NCBI GenBank assembly: GCA_958414825.1
Contig: CATYXQ010000042.1
Span: 1-16,887, forward strand
Source of the DNA: an uncultured Eubacteriales bacterium
GTDB taxonomy: Bacteria > Bacillota > Clostridia > Oscillospirales > CAG-272
DNA length: 16,887 nucleotides
Direction: 5' to 3'
This document shows, one piece after another, positions 1 through 6,394 of this stretch. The first letter of the stretch is position 1, and each line of letters starts with the position of its first letter. The notes beneath the pieces are model-generated. The model worked only from the letters and a program-made list of their open reading frames with translations, was not told the DNA's origin and ran no database searches. A program made the position numbers and the translations under genes.

Positions 1-2
1 AC

Positions 3-95
3 CGGCTGCTGAGCGAGACGACAGGCGGAGAAACCACCGCGTATACCTATGACGCGAATGAGAATAATGAGAATCAAGATGGGAACATATTTTGA
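3..95 (+). CDS. C-terminal fragment of a YD-repeat (RHS-like) protein, partial at window start
   Basis: Reading from base 3 gives 30 codons ending in TGA at 93-95. The peptide contains LLSETTGGETTAYTYDAN, which matches the YD-repeat pattern of RHS/wall-associated proteins: a polar Gly/Thr run followed by Y-x-Y-D-A-N. Such proteins are large, secreted or wall-bound, and build a beta-cocoon around a C-terminal toxin or variable domain. Only the tail lies in the window. It stops 13 residues after the YD motif, with no core-domain end and no toxin tip, so the gene may be truncated or frameshifted. A codon-aligned 9-bp tandem duplication (57-74) lies just before the stop. An alternative frame (67-192, 41 codons) continues past the stop but resembles nothing I recognise. 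The assignment rests on one motif only. Confidence 0.55.
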   Translation, partial: RLLSETTGGETTAYTYDANENNENQDGNIF

Positions 96-402
96 GAAGA
101 ACAGCTTCAACGGACCAAGTGCCTCGATGATTGACAAAATCCATAATAAATATGCCTTTCCACTTTGTTTTTCGTATTGCCGCTTGCTTTGATTCTACCT
201 TTATTAGGTGAGTGGCTCTAAATTTTGTGTAATGGATAAAATTGGCGGAAAGGGATGAAAAAAATTCCGTTTGACTTGAATGTCAAACGGAATTTGAACG
301 CATCTCAGCGTTGGAGATCGGATGTTGTGGACGAATTTGTTCGTTTCAAAAGAAGAAAAACAACTTTTTTACAGAAGAGGTTTGTTTACTGCACAGAAAG
401 CG
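96..402. other. AT-rich intergenic stretch without a credible gene
   Basis: Between the YD-repeat fragment and the small minus-strand gene I see no reading frame with a ribosome site or a recognisable product. Short open frames here (for example 67-192 and 255-446, plus strand) have no family resemblance, and the second runs through a terminator hairpin. The one clear element is that hairpin at 258-295, oriented for minus-strand transcripts arriving from the small gene. Confidence 0.6.
258..295 (-). terminator. Rho-independent terminator after the small cysteine-protein gene
   Basis: The arms at 262-275 and 282-295 (aaattccgtttgac / gtcaaacggaattt) are perfectly complementary over 14 bp, with a 6-nt loop. 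On the minus strand the stem runs directly into a T-run (the A-run 258-264 on the plus strand). It lies about 110 bp downstream of the stop codon of the minus-strand gene at 403-594 and fits as the end of that transcript. Confidence 0.7.
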
Positions 403-594
403 TCATATTTGCCGATGCACGCTTTTATATTCATTGTAAAATTTGAAATACGGACAGCCCTTGGTTCCGCGCGTTACGAACGAAGCCAATTCATCCTGAT
501 CGAGGTTCTGTGTGCAGAGATAAGCGTCATATTGCTCATCGTAGTCATAGTATACACAGTCCTCGCAGTTTGCGATCGGTTTGCGGTATACCAT
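403..594 (-). CDS. Small four-cysteine protein, DUF6472-like
   Basis: This 63-residue acidic, tyrosine-rich protein has cysteines at 10, 13, 27 and 47 (C-x2-C, then single C, then C-P-Y). It has the features I associate with the short Clostridia family DUF6472: an early C-x2-C, a Tyr/Asp/Glu-rich middle (YDYDEQYDAY), a D-x-D-E segment, then C-P-Y-F and a basic end. Four spaced cysteines suggest a zinc or other metal site; the function is unknown. The frame is open to a GTG at 603, but AGGGGGTG (601-608) overlaps that codon and sits 6 nt before the ATG at 594, so I place the start there. Homologs, as I recall them, are often separate short genes with no informative neighbours, and here too it follows the unrelated lactate permease. 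Its own promoter lies at 612-640. The family assignment is from memory and moderate; the coding call is stronger. Confidence 0.7.
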   Translation of the reverse strand: MVYRKPIANCEDCVYYDYDEQYDAYLCTQNLDQDELASFVTRGTKGCPYFKFYNEYKSVHRQI

Positions 595-611
595 ACATAT
601 CACCCCCTATC

Positions 612-640
612 AGTATAACACAACAAACAGCCGCTGTAAA
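612..640 (-). promoter_or_regulatory. Promoter of the small cysteine-protein gene, inside the permease terminator
   Basis: On the minus strand, TTTACA (640-635) and TATACT (617-612) are separated by exactly 17 bp. This matches the sigma-A consensus at 5 of 6 positions in each box. Predicted initiation near 605 leaves a leader of only about 11 nt that starts within or next to the GGGGG ribosome site. The -35 box straddles the loop of the hairpin at 620-659. Confidence 0.6.
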
Positions 641-659
641 GACAGCGGCTGTTTGTTGT
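620..659 (-). terminator. Hairpin terminator after the lactate permease gene
   Basis: The arms 620-636 and 643-659 form a perfect 17-bp stem (core acagccgctg / cagcggctgt) with a 6-nt loop. It begins 14 nt past the permease stop codon. The 3' side on the minus strand is TG-mixed (gtttgttgtgtta) rather than a pure T-run, so efficiency is uncertain, but length and GC core fit a terminator. The plus strand shows an A-run after the stem, not T. Confidence 0.65.
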
Positions 660-673
660 AAAAAATAAATTTT

Positions 674-2332
674 TCAGGCGGCAGGATTTACACCCAGAAA
701 GATTGCGATGGCAAAAATTGCGATCACAATTACCGCATAAATCAACATCGGAATGACATTGAGTTTGATTAGCTTCCCCTCACGACCGGTAGTACCGATG
801 GTGGCGCAGGCCGCAACTGCATGGTTGATGCAGGTGATACTGCCGATAGCACCGCCGATAATCTGCATTGCTACGGCAAAAACTGTAGGAAGATTCAATG
901 CGGCTGCGGTGTCATACTGCAATTGCGTGAAGAGTGTATCGGAAACTGAACTGGATCCGGAAATAAAGCAACCGAGAATTCCGATAAAGGGCGAAAGGCA
1001 GACAAAAGCGTGACTCCCGACTTCCGCCAAGGCGTCGGCCATGATAATCATCATGCTGTCCATACCGCTTGAATTTACATTGGAGTAGCGCATGACCTGT
1101 ACCAGTGATATGCCGAAGATAATTGCAATTGCCGCGCTACCAACCTGTTTGAACGTATCTTTCCAAGCGGTTTTGATTTGTTTGAAATCCATTTTATGAA
1201 TAAAGTGAGTCAGAATCGCGGCTAAAATAAAGAAGATTCCGGGCAGATAGGCCCATTTGAGCGTATAATTCAAACCTTCGACGCCGAGGATTTCCTTGAA
1301 ATTCAGTGTAAAAGCATCCGATTGAAGAAGGGATTTGAGACCGATTTGAGGGATACGGGTCAGAACCAGTATGATTGCAATCAACAGATAGGGAACCCAT
1401 GCGAGCAGCAGGGACATGTTTGACGGCTTGGCCGGTGCGACTTTTGCAGTGGCAAGCCATTCTTTATCAAAGTTTTCGGGTGCGCCGAAATCCCATGTGC
1501 GTTTGGGACAGAGAAATCCGCGTTTCGCTGCAAGAACCGTAAGTGCAATGCTGATCATTGCACTGAGCAGCGAGGTAAATTCATAGCCGATGAACACGGC
1601 AACCAAGAGATAGGGGACGGTAAAGGACAGTCCCGCAAACAGGGCAAACGGAATCACCTCAAATGCAGGTTTGAATGAACGTTCCGGTCCGAAAAATTTG
1701 GTCATAACCGCGATACCGAGCAGCGGGATAAAGGTACCGACGATCGCGTGCGGAATGGCCGTCCACAGGGAAACGGATTCAGCATACGCTTCAAAGGAAG
1801 CGCCGGTTGCTATGACTGAGTCTTCAACAATATCCAATGAAATTTGGACTGGTGTGCCTACCGCGCCGAACGATACGGCAACGCTGTTATAAATCAGCGA
1901 AACGGAAGCGGCTGCGAGAGGCGGGAAACCGAGGCTGACCATAAGCGGACCTGCCAGTGCAGCCGGCGTGCCGAATCCGGCCGCCCCTTCGATGAAAGAA
2001 CCGAATGCAAAACCGATAATAATCGCTTGAATACGTTTATCCGGGTTGATATTCATAAATCCGCGGTTGATGGCGGACATAGCGCCGGAGGATTTCAGCG
2101 TATTCATAACCAGTATTGCGCCGAAAATAATAATCAGCACATCCAGAGAACTGAGCAGACCATAAAGCGAATATGCTGCAATATTCCGAAAATCCATTTT
2201 CCAAATGAAAAAAGCCAGAATGCAGGCCAAAAGCCAGGAAATCGGCAGACAGCGTTTAGCAGGCCAGTTGAACGCCAGCATCAGAACAAGCGTTGCCAAG
2301 ATCGGCAAACAAGCGATTAAAGCGTAAATCAT
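674..2332 (-). CDS. lctP: L-lactate permease (LctP/LldP family)
   Basis: This 552-residue polytopic membrane protein has the length and signature of the LctP family of lactate:proton symporters. The N-terminus starts inside a membrane segment (IYALIACLPILATLVLML). The family motif SFIEGAAGFGTPAALAGPL spans about residues 112-130, followed by a conserved segment ending VGTPVQ near 158-163. Further hydrophobic segments run to the C-terminus (LIYAVIVIAIFAIAIFLGV). It should import or export lactate or glycolate across the cytoplasmic membrane. The ATG at 2332 is preceded by GAGG at 8 nt spacing. A good promoter (2380-2408) lies upstream and a hairpin follows the stop, so it is transcribed alone. 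No lactate dehydrogenase, lutABC, larA or electron-transfer flavoprotein gene is adjacent, so substrate preference among 2-hydroxy acids is not settled by context. Confidence 0.93.
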   Translation of the reverse strand: MIYALIACLPILATLVLMLAFNWPAKRCLPISWLLACILAFFIWKMDFRNIAAYSLYGLLSSLDVLIIIFGAILVMNTLKSSGAMSAINRGFMNINPDKRIQAIIIGFAFGSFIEGAAGFGTPAALAGPLMVSLGFPPLAAASVSLIYNSVAVSFGAVGTPVQISLDIVEDSVIATGASFEAYAESVSLWTAIPHAIVGTFIPLLGIAVMTKFFGPERSFKPAFEVIPFALFAGLSFTVPYLLVAVFIGYEFTSLLSAMISIALTVLAAKRGFLCPKRTWDFGAPENFDKEWLATAKVAPAKPSNMSLLLAWVPYLLIAIILVLTRIPQIGLKSLLQSDAFTLNFKEILGVEGLNYTLKWAYLPGIFFILAAILTHFIHKMDFKQIKTAWKDTFKQVGSAAIAIIFGISLVQVMRYSNVNSSGMDSMMIIMADALAEVGSHAFVCLSPFIGILGCFISGSSSVSDTLFTQLQYDTAAALNLPTVFAVAMQIIGGAIGSITCINHAVAACATIGTTGREGKLIKLNVIPMLIYAVIVIAIFAIAIFLGVNPAA

Positions 2333-2379
2333 AGAGCAAACCTCGGTAGTGTGAATCTGAAAATATGCACGACTTATTA

Positions 2380-2408
2380 ATCATACCTGAAAACGAAAAG
2401 AACGTCAA
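2380..2408 (-). promoter_or_regulatory. Promoter of the lactate permease gene
   Basis: On the minus strand, TTGACG (2408-2403) and TATGAT (2385-2380) are separated by 17 bp, each matching 5 of 6 consensus positions. Initiation near 2373 gives a leader of about 40 nt to the ATG at 2332. Confidence 0.6.
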
Positions 2409-2484
2409 TTGCCGAAATGCAAAGAAAAAATAAGAAAATTCGGCAAATTTTATACAGAATTGTTCAAAATAAATAAAAGAAAAA

Positions 2485-2510
2485 TGCAAGTTGAGATTTT
2501 GATACTTGCA
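2485..2510. promoter_or_regulatory. Inverted repeat TGCAAGT-N12-ACTTGCA, candidate operator
   Basis: Perfect 7-bp arms at 2485-2491 and 2504-2510 flank a 12-bp AT-rich centre. The element lies between the divergent promoters of the lactate permease (about 77 bp upstream of its -35) and the pseudouridine synthase (about 75 bp upstream of its -35). There is no T-run, so it is not a good terminator. Arm centres are 19 bp apart, roughly two helical turns, as for a dimeric DNA-binding protein. I cannot name the regulator. Confidence 0.35.
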
Positions 2511-2585
2511 AAAAAAGGTTGTGCGTGCGATTTGTGCGTTTGGTTCGCATTCGGATTGCGGCGGTCTGTGTCCGTCCGAATTCAA

Positions 2586-2614
2586 TTGACAGGCTGATGT
2601 TTCTATGCTATACT
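2586..2614 (+). promoter_or_regulatory. Promoter of the RluA-family gene
   Basis: TTGACA (2586-2591) and TATACT (2609-2614) are separated by 17 bp, one mismatch from the full sigma-A consensus. Initiation is expected near 2621. This rules out the upstream in-frame ATG at 2605, which overlaps the -10 region. Confidence 0.8.
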
Positions 2615-2652
2615 TAAAAACATTCCCGTGGGCGGAAAACCGGAGGATGGAT

Positions 2653-3303
2653 ATGCTTGAGATTTTATATTCTGATGCTGAAATTGCCGCAATTGTCAAA
2701 CCTGCTGGGATGCTTTCCGAGGAGGGATCCGGTATAGGTGTGCCGTCCGAACTGCGCACCGCACTGCAGACAGACGTTATTTATCCTGTACACCGTCTGG
2801 ATCGGGAAACCGGAGGCGTAATGGTCTATGCGCGTACAAAATCTGCGGCGGCGTTCCTTTCGCAGGCGATTTCGCAGGGACAGTTGGAAAAAACCTATTT
2901 TGCTTTGGTGCATGGGCGTCCGGAGCCGGAAACGGGTATTTTTGAAGACTTTTTGTTTCGGGATATGCGGAAAAACAAATCTTATGTGGTAAAACGGCAG
3001 CGCAGCGGCGTGCGGCGCGCGTCGCTTTCCTATCAGGTACTTTCTGAAAAAGACGGAATTTCACTTGTGCAAATTCGTTTACATACGGGACGAACGCATC
3101 AGATCCGAGTGCAGTTTGCTTCCCGCCGTATGCCGCTTGTGGGAGACGGGCGATACGGCGCGGCTGATGGAATTTCTCAGCTTGGGCTATTTGCCTGCCG
3201 ACTTTCTTTGGTTCATCCTGTAAGCGGTGCGCGCATGACATTTTTTGCCTGCCCCCAGGGGGAACTATGGGATGGATTTAATTTGACAAATGCAGGAGAT
3301 TGA
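2653..3303 (+). CDS. RluA-family RNA pseudouridine synthase
   Basis: This 216-residue enzyme isomerises uridine to pseudouridine in rRNA or tRNA. The catalytic motif HRLDRETGG spans residues 47-55 with the nucleophile Asp50; the C-terminal family motif LHTGRTHQIRVQFA spans 143-156. The N-terminus opens directly with ILYSDAEIAAIVKPAG, the start of the catalytic domain, so there is no S4 RNA-binding domain. This is the short form, like TruC/RluA rather than RluB/C/D with S4. GGAGG at 2642-2646 sits 6 nt before the ATG at 2653; the ATG at 2647 touches the ribosome site and the ATG at 2605 precedes the predicted transcript start, so I chose 2653. In the motif the usual Thr-Ser-Gly is Thr-Gly-Gly. 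It diverges from the permease and appears monocistronic. Which RNA position it modifies cannot be told from the sequence. Confidence 0.9.
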   Translation: MLEILYSDAEIAAIVKPAGMLSEEGSGIGVPSELRTALQTDVIYPVHRLDRETGGVMVYARTKSAAAFLSQAISQGQLEKTYFALVHGRPEPETGIFEDFLFRDMRKNKSYVVKRQRSGVRRASLSYQVLSEKDGISLVQIRLHTGRTHQIRVQFASRRMPLVGDGRYGAADGISQLGLFACRLSLVHPVSGARMTFFACPQGELWDGFNLTNAGD

Positions 3304-3439
3304 TATAAATCATCTCGTAAGATTTGCGAAAATCGTTTTGCGGCTCGTTCCTATTTAAGGAAGAGAAAAATATGGGACGGCGGCTAAAGTCGGTTATGAT
3401 CGCGATTTGCCGAAAAATTTTTATTTTGTTCATCAAGCG

Positions 3440-3467
3440 TTCACATCTGGGCTGTAAAATATAAACT
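3440..3467 (+). promoter_or_regulatory. Weak candidate promoter of the export operon
   Basis: TTCACA (3440-3445) and TAAACT (3462-3467) with a 16-bp spacer lie upstream of the adaptor gene, with a clean GGAGG ribosome site at 3490-3494. The -10 box matches only 4 of 6 positions. The rest of the 197-bp gap after the pseudouridine synthase shows no strong terminator or riboswitch-like structure that I can see. Confidence 0.3.
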
Positions 3468-3500
3468 GTAATCTTATTTATTTACATACGGAGGCAAAAC

Positions 3501-5684
3501 ATGGCTGATACTGAAATATCGGAAACGGAACAAAATGCGAATCCAACCGATAAAAAGACGCGAAAATCGGAGAAAAAGACGCGAAAAAAACGGAAAAAGA
3601 GCCGCAAAATCTGGATTTTGCTGGTCATTTTGATCCTGATTGCCGCTGTTGTCTGGATCGTGCCGTCCGCGCTTTTGAAAAAAGCGGGTATTGGTACTTC
3701 GATTTATGTCGGAGACGTTTATACGGTCGGTAAGCGGGATATTCAGGATACGGTCAGCGCAACGGGACTGGTCAAAAGCGCCGATGATACGACAGCCAAA
3801 GTGTACTCCACACTGTCCTATAAAGTTGCCGATGTGAACGTGGAACTCGGTGATACGGTTGAGGCCGGCGATGTGCTTTGCGTATATGAAACGGAGATGC
3901 TGGACAGACAGATTCGCGAATTGGAACTTTCCATGACCGCCTCCGAGCGCACTGCGGCGCTCAATCTTGCCTCGGCAAAACTGAACTATGAGACGATGTT
4001 GGCGCAGATGCAAAGCGGAATACAGAGCAGCGTGGTTAATGCGCAGACCAACTATGAAAATGCGGTTGCCAGTTTTGATAATGCGCGGAAAGATTATGAT
4101 GAGTATGCGGAAAAATTAGACAGCGGGGCCGTAATTGAACTCAACGGTGCAAAACGCGCGGTGGAAGATGCACAAAAAGAATATGACGATCTGAAATCGG
4201 AAATTGATAATAAGACGCATGCGCAGATCAAGAGCGCACAGAAAGCGCTGGACAGTGCGAAAGAAACATATGAAGATTATAAAGAATGGGTGAGGGACGA
4301 CGAAACGACCGAATTGCACACGGCTGCCACGGGTTTGGAGAACGCATACCATGCCTATATGGTAGCCAGAGAGCGGACCGAAAGGGCGGAGGCTGCGCTG
4401 AAAAATCAGCATACCCGCCTGGCAGAACTTGAAGCGGAGCTTGCACAGAAAGAGGAGGAGCTTGCCGAGGCGAGTGCGGCGCCGGATCCGGACGAGGCGA
4501 AAATTGCCGAATTAAAGCAGCGTATCGGCGAACTCGGACAAATGATTTCCAAACAACAGGAGAATATTGTCGAGGCGGAAAAGACGGTGGCTTCGCTGAC
4601 GGAGAGCGAAGATTCTTTTGCGGATCTTTACGATCAGGCAGACGAGGCTTATGGTGTTGCCTGCCGCGCGGCGGACGCGACGCTGAAAGGGTATTTGACG
4701 CAGTATGAAAACGCGGAGGATAATTATAACAATGTGCTGGATACGCTAAGCGATACGCTGGATTCTTATGAAACGGCGCTGCAAAACGCCAGGGATAACT
4801 ATGAAAGCGCGCAGGAAAGCGCGGATAAGAAGCTTGAGGGATATGAGACCGCTTTGAACAGCGCAAAACGCGCGCTCGATAATGCGGCAATGAATCTGGA
4901 AAGCGCAAAAATAGCGGCCGATCAGCAATTGGAATCCTACCGGATTTCCTATGAGAACGCAAAAAACGGCGCAGATACGACGCTCTCTGATTATAAGCTT
5001 GCCAATCTTTATGAAGATTTGGGCAAAACGACTGTAACTGCGCCGATCTCGGGCACGGTTACTGCTGTTTACGCGACGGCGGGTGAGAGCATTACGGGCG
5101 TGATGTTTGTGATTGAGGATACGAACAATTTGGTCGTTACTTCTACTGTAAAAGCCTACGACCTTGATCGCGTGCATGAGGGTATGAAAGTGATAATCAA
5201 ATCCGACGCCTCCGGAGATGCGGAGTATACCGGCGTGATCGAATCGCTTGCGCCGACTGCGAAAAAAGATGCGTCCGGATCGGTTGTTTCTACGAATGAC
5301 GCCGAATTTGAAACCATTGTGCGTGTAACTGATTCTGAAAATTTGCTGCGTATCGGCGTCAGCGCGCGGCTTGCCTATGTTGCAGCGGAGATGTCCGACA
5401 CGCTCGCGGTTCCGGAAAGCGCGATCCTTTCCGATGCGGACGGCAGTTTTGTTTTAACGGTCACAGAAAATGAAGAGGGGGCTGTGATGCTTGCGCGCAC
5501 ACCCGTGACTTGCGGCGTGAGCGACGGCATTTATGTGGCGGTGACCGGCCTTGACGATGGGGCGCGGATCGCGGATAACGCTGAAAATTATGCGGCGCTT
5601 GCCGGTATTCCGCTTTCCTATACCGAAGTCGATCCGTTTGCTTCCAGCGCCGGTATGTATGCCTTTATGGGCATGATGCCGTAA
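3501..5684 (+). CDS. HlyD/MacA-type efflux adaptor with very long coiled-coil hairpin
   Basis: This is a 727-residue membrane-fusion protein of the kind that couples an ABC permease to an extracellular conduit. Residues 1-36 are highly charged (KKTRKSEKKTRKKRKKSRK), a cytoplasmic positive-inside tail. Residues 37-55 are a single membrane anchor. Residues 72-130 form the first beta-barrel/lipoyl half (KVADVNVELGDTVEAGD). Residues about 132-508 are almost uninterrupted helix rich in Ala, Glu, Lys, Asn and Tyr. Residues 510-545 are the second lipoyl half (TVTAPISGTVTAVYATAGESI), followed by beta-barrel and membrane-proximal domains to 710. The only Pro-rich break is APDPD at 327-331, close to the middle, marking the hairpin tip. 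MacA adaptors are typically about half this length. It is the first gene of a three-gene operon, 14 nt before the chosen ATPase start. A GGAGG at 3490-3494 supports the ATG. Confidence 0.9.
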   Translation: MADTEISETEQNANPTDKKTRKSEKKTRKKRKKSRKIWILLVILILIAAVVWIVPSALLKKAGIGTSIYVGDVYTVGKRDIQDTVSATGLVKSADDTTAKVYSTLSYKVADVNVELGDTVEAGDVLCVYETEMLDRQIRELELSMTASERTAALNLASAKLNYETMLAQMQSGIQSSVVNAQTNYENAVASFDNARKDYDEYAEKLDSGAVIELNGAKRAVEDAQKEYDDLKSEIDNKTHAQIKSAQKALDSAKETYEDYKEWVRDDETTELHTAATGLENAYHAYMVARERTERAEAALKNQHTRLAELEAELAQKEEELAEASAAPDPDEAKIAELKQRIGELGQMISKQQENIVEAEKTVASLTESEDSFADLYDQADEAYGVACRAADATLKGYLTQYENAEDNYNNVLDTLSDTLDSYETALQNARDNYESAQESADKKLEGYETALNSAKRALDNAAMNLESAKIAADQQLESYRISYENAKNGADTTLSDYKLANLYEDLGKTTVTAPISGTVTAVYATAGESITGVMFVIEDTNNLVVTSTVKAYDLDRVHEGMKVIIKSDASGDAEYTGVIESLAPTAKKDASGSVVSTNDAEFETIVRVTDSENLLRIGVSARLAYVAAEMSDTLAVPESAILSDADGSFVLTVTENEEGAVMLARTPVTCGVSDGIYVAVTGLDDGARIADNAENYAALAGIPLSYTEVDPFASSAGMYAFMGMMP

Positions 5685-5698
5685 ACGGGGGCGTGAAA

Positions 5699-6394
5699 AT
5701 GGCGGATACGATTATTGAAATGCAGGGGATTCACAAGAGTTTCTATGTGGGAGAACCGAATGCGCTTGAGATCCTGCACGGAATTGATTTGGCGGTTCAG
5801 CGCGGTGAATTTGTTTCGATTGTCGGCGCTTCGGGCAGCGGAAAATCCACGCTGATGAATATCATTGGTGTTCTGGACCGCGCCACTTCGGGAAGTTATA
5901 CGCTGGACGGCGAAGTGATTGAGGAGGCGGATGACAACGAGCTTTCCGCAATCCGAAATCGGAAGATCGGATTTGTATTCCAGACATTTAATTTGATTCC
6001 GAGAACCAACGCGCTTTTGAATGTGGAACTTCCGATGATGTATGCCGGTCTTTCAAAGCGTGCACGCAGCGAACGGGCGCGTATGCTGCTGGATATGGTG
6101 GAAATGGGCGACCGTGCCAAGCATCTGCCAAATGAACTGTCAGGCGGACAAAAGCAGCGTGTCGCGATTGCGCGCGCCATGGCGAACGACCCGGCTATCA
6201 TTCTGGCCGATGAGCCTACCGGCGCGCTGGACTCCAAAACCGGGCGATTGGTTATGGATATTTTTCATCGTCTGCATAAGGATCAGGGTAAAACGATTGT
6301 TCTGATTACGCATAATAATGAACTTGCAGAGGAGACCGACCGTGTGTATACGATGCGGGATGGTCTGCTCAGCGGCGGGGAGGCGCGCCTGTGA
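5699..6394 (+). CDS. MacB-like ABC transporter ATPase
   Basis: This 231-residue cytoplasmic ATPase powers the adjacent permease. Walker A GASGSGKS spans residues 43-50, the Q-loop Gln is at 95 (FVFQTFNLIP), the signature LSGGQKQRVAIARA starts at 147, Walker B ILADEP is at 168-173 with catalytic Glu172, the D-loop GALDSK follows, and the switch His is at 205 (ITHN). All catalytic residues are intact. The FNLIP segment and overall length are typical of the LolD/MacB/FtsE group (3.A.1.122/125) that works with FtsX-fold permeases. An in-frame GTG at 5693 is possible, but GGGGG at 5687-5691 spaces 7 nt from the ATG at 5699. The stop overlaps the permease start by 4 nt (GTGA), indicating translational coupling. 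Confidence 0.95.
   Translation: MADTIIEMQGIHKSFYVGEPNALEILHGIDLAVQRGEFVSIVGASGSGKSTLMNIIGVLDRATSGSYTLDGEVIEEADDNELSAIRNRKIGFVFQTFNLIPRTNALLNVELPMMYAGLSKRARSERARMLLDMVEMGDRAKHLPNELSGGQKQRVAIARAMANDPAIILADEPTGALDSKTGRLVMDIFHRLHKDQGKTIVLITHNNELAEETDRVYTMRDGLLSGGEARL

Noticed and set aside
255..618. Two short plus-strand frames across the hairpin and antisense to the small cysteine protein
   Set aside because: One passes through the terminator stem and the other is antisense to a better-supported gene; neither has a family match.
2605..2652. Upstream in-frame ATG for the pseudouridine synthase
   Set aside because: The ATG at 2605 overlaps the -10 box of a near-perfect promoter, so it lies before the transcript start; the ribosome site at 2642-2646 points to 2653.
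3295..3319. Imperfect hairpin gagattgat...atcatctc just after the pseudouridine synthase
   Set aside because: Short, with a bulge, and no T-run follows, so I would not call it a terminator.
4228..4962. Minus-strand open frame of 244 residues within the adaptor gene
   Set aside because: Arg/Pro/His-rich composition typical of the complement of an Ala/Glu-rich coiled coil; no homology or ribosome site.
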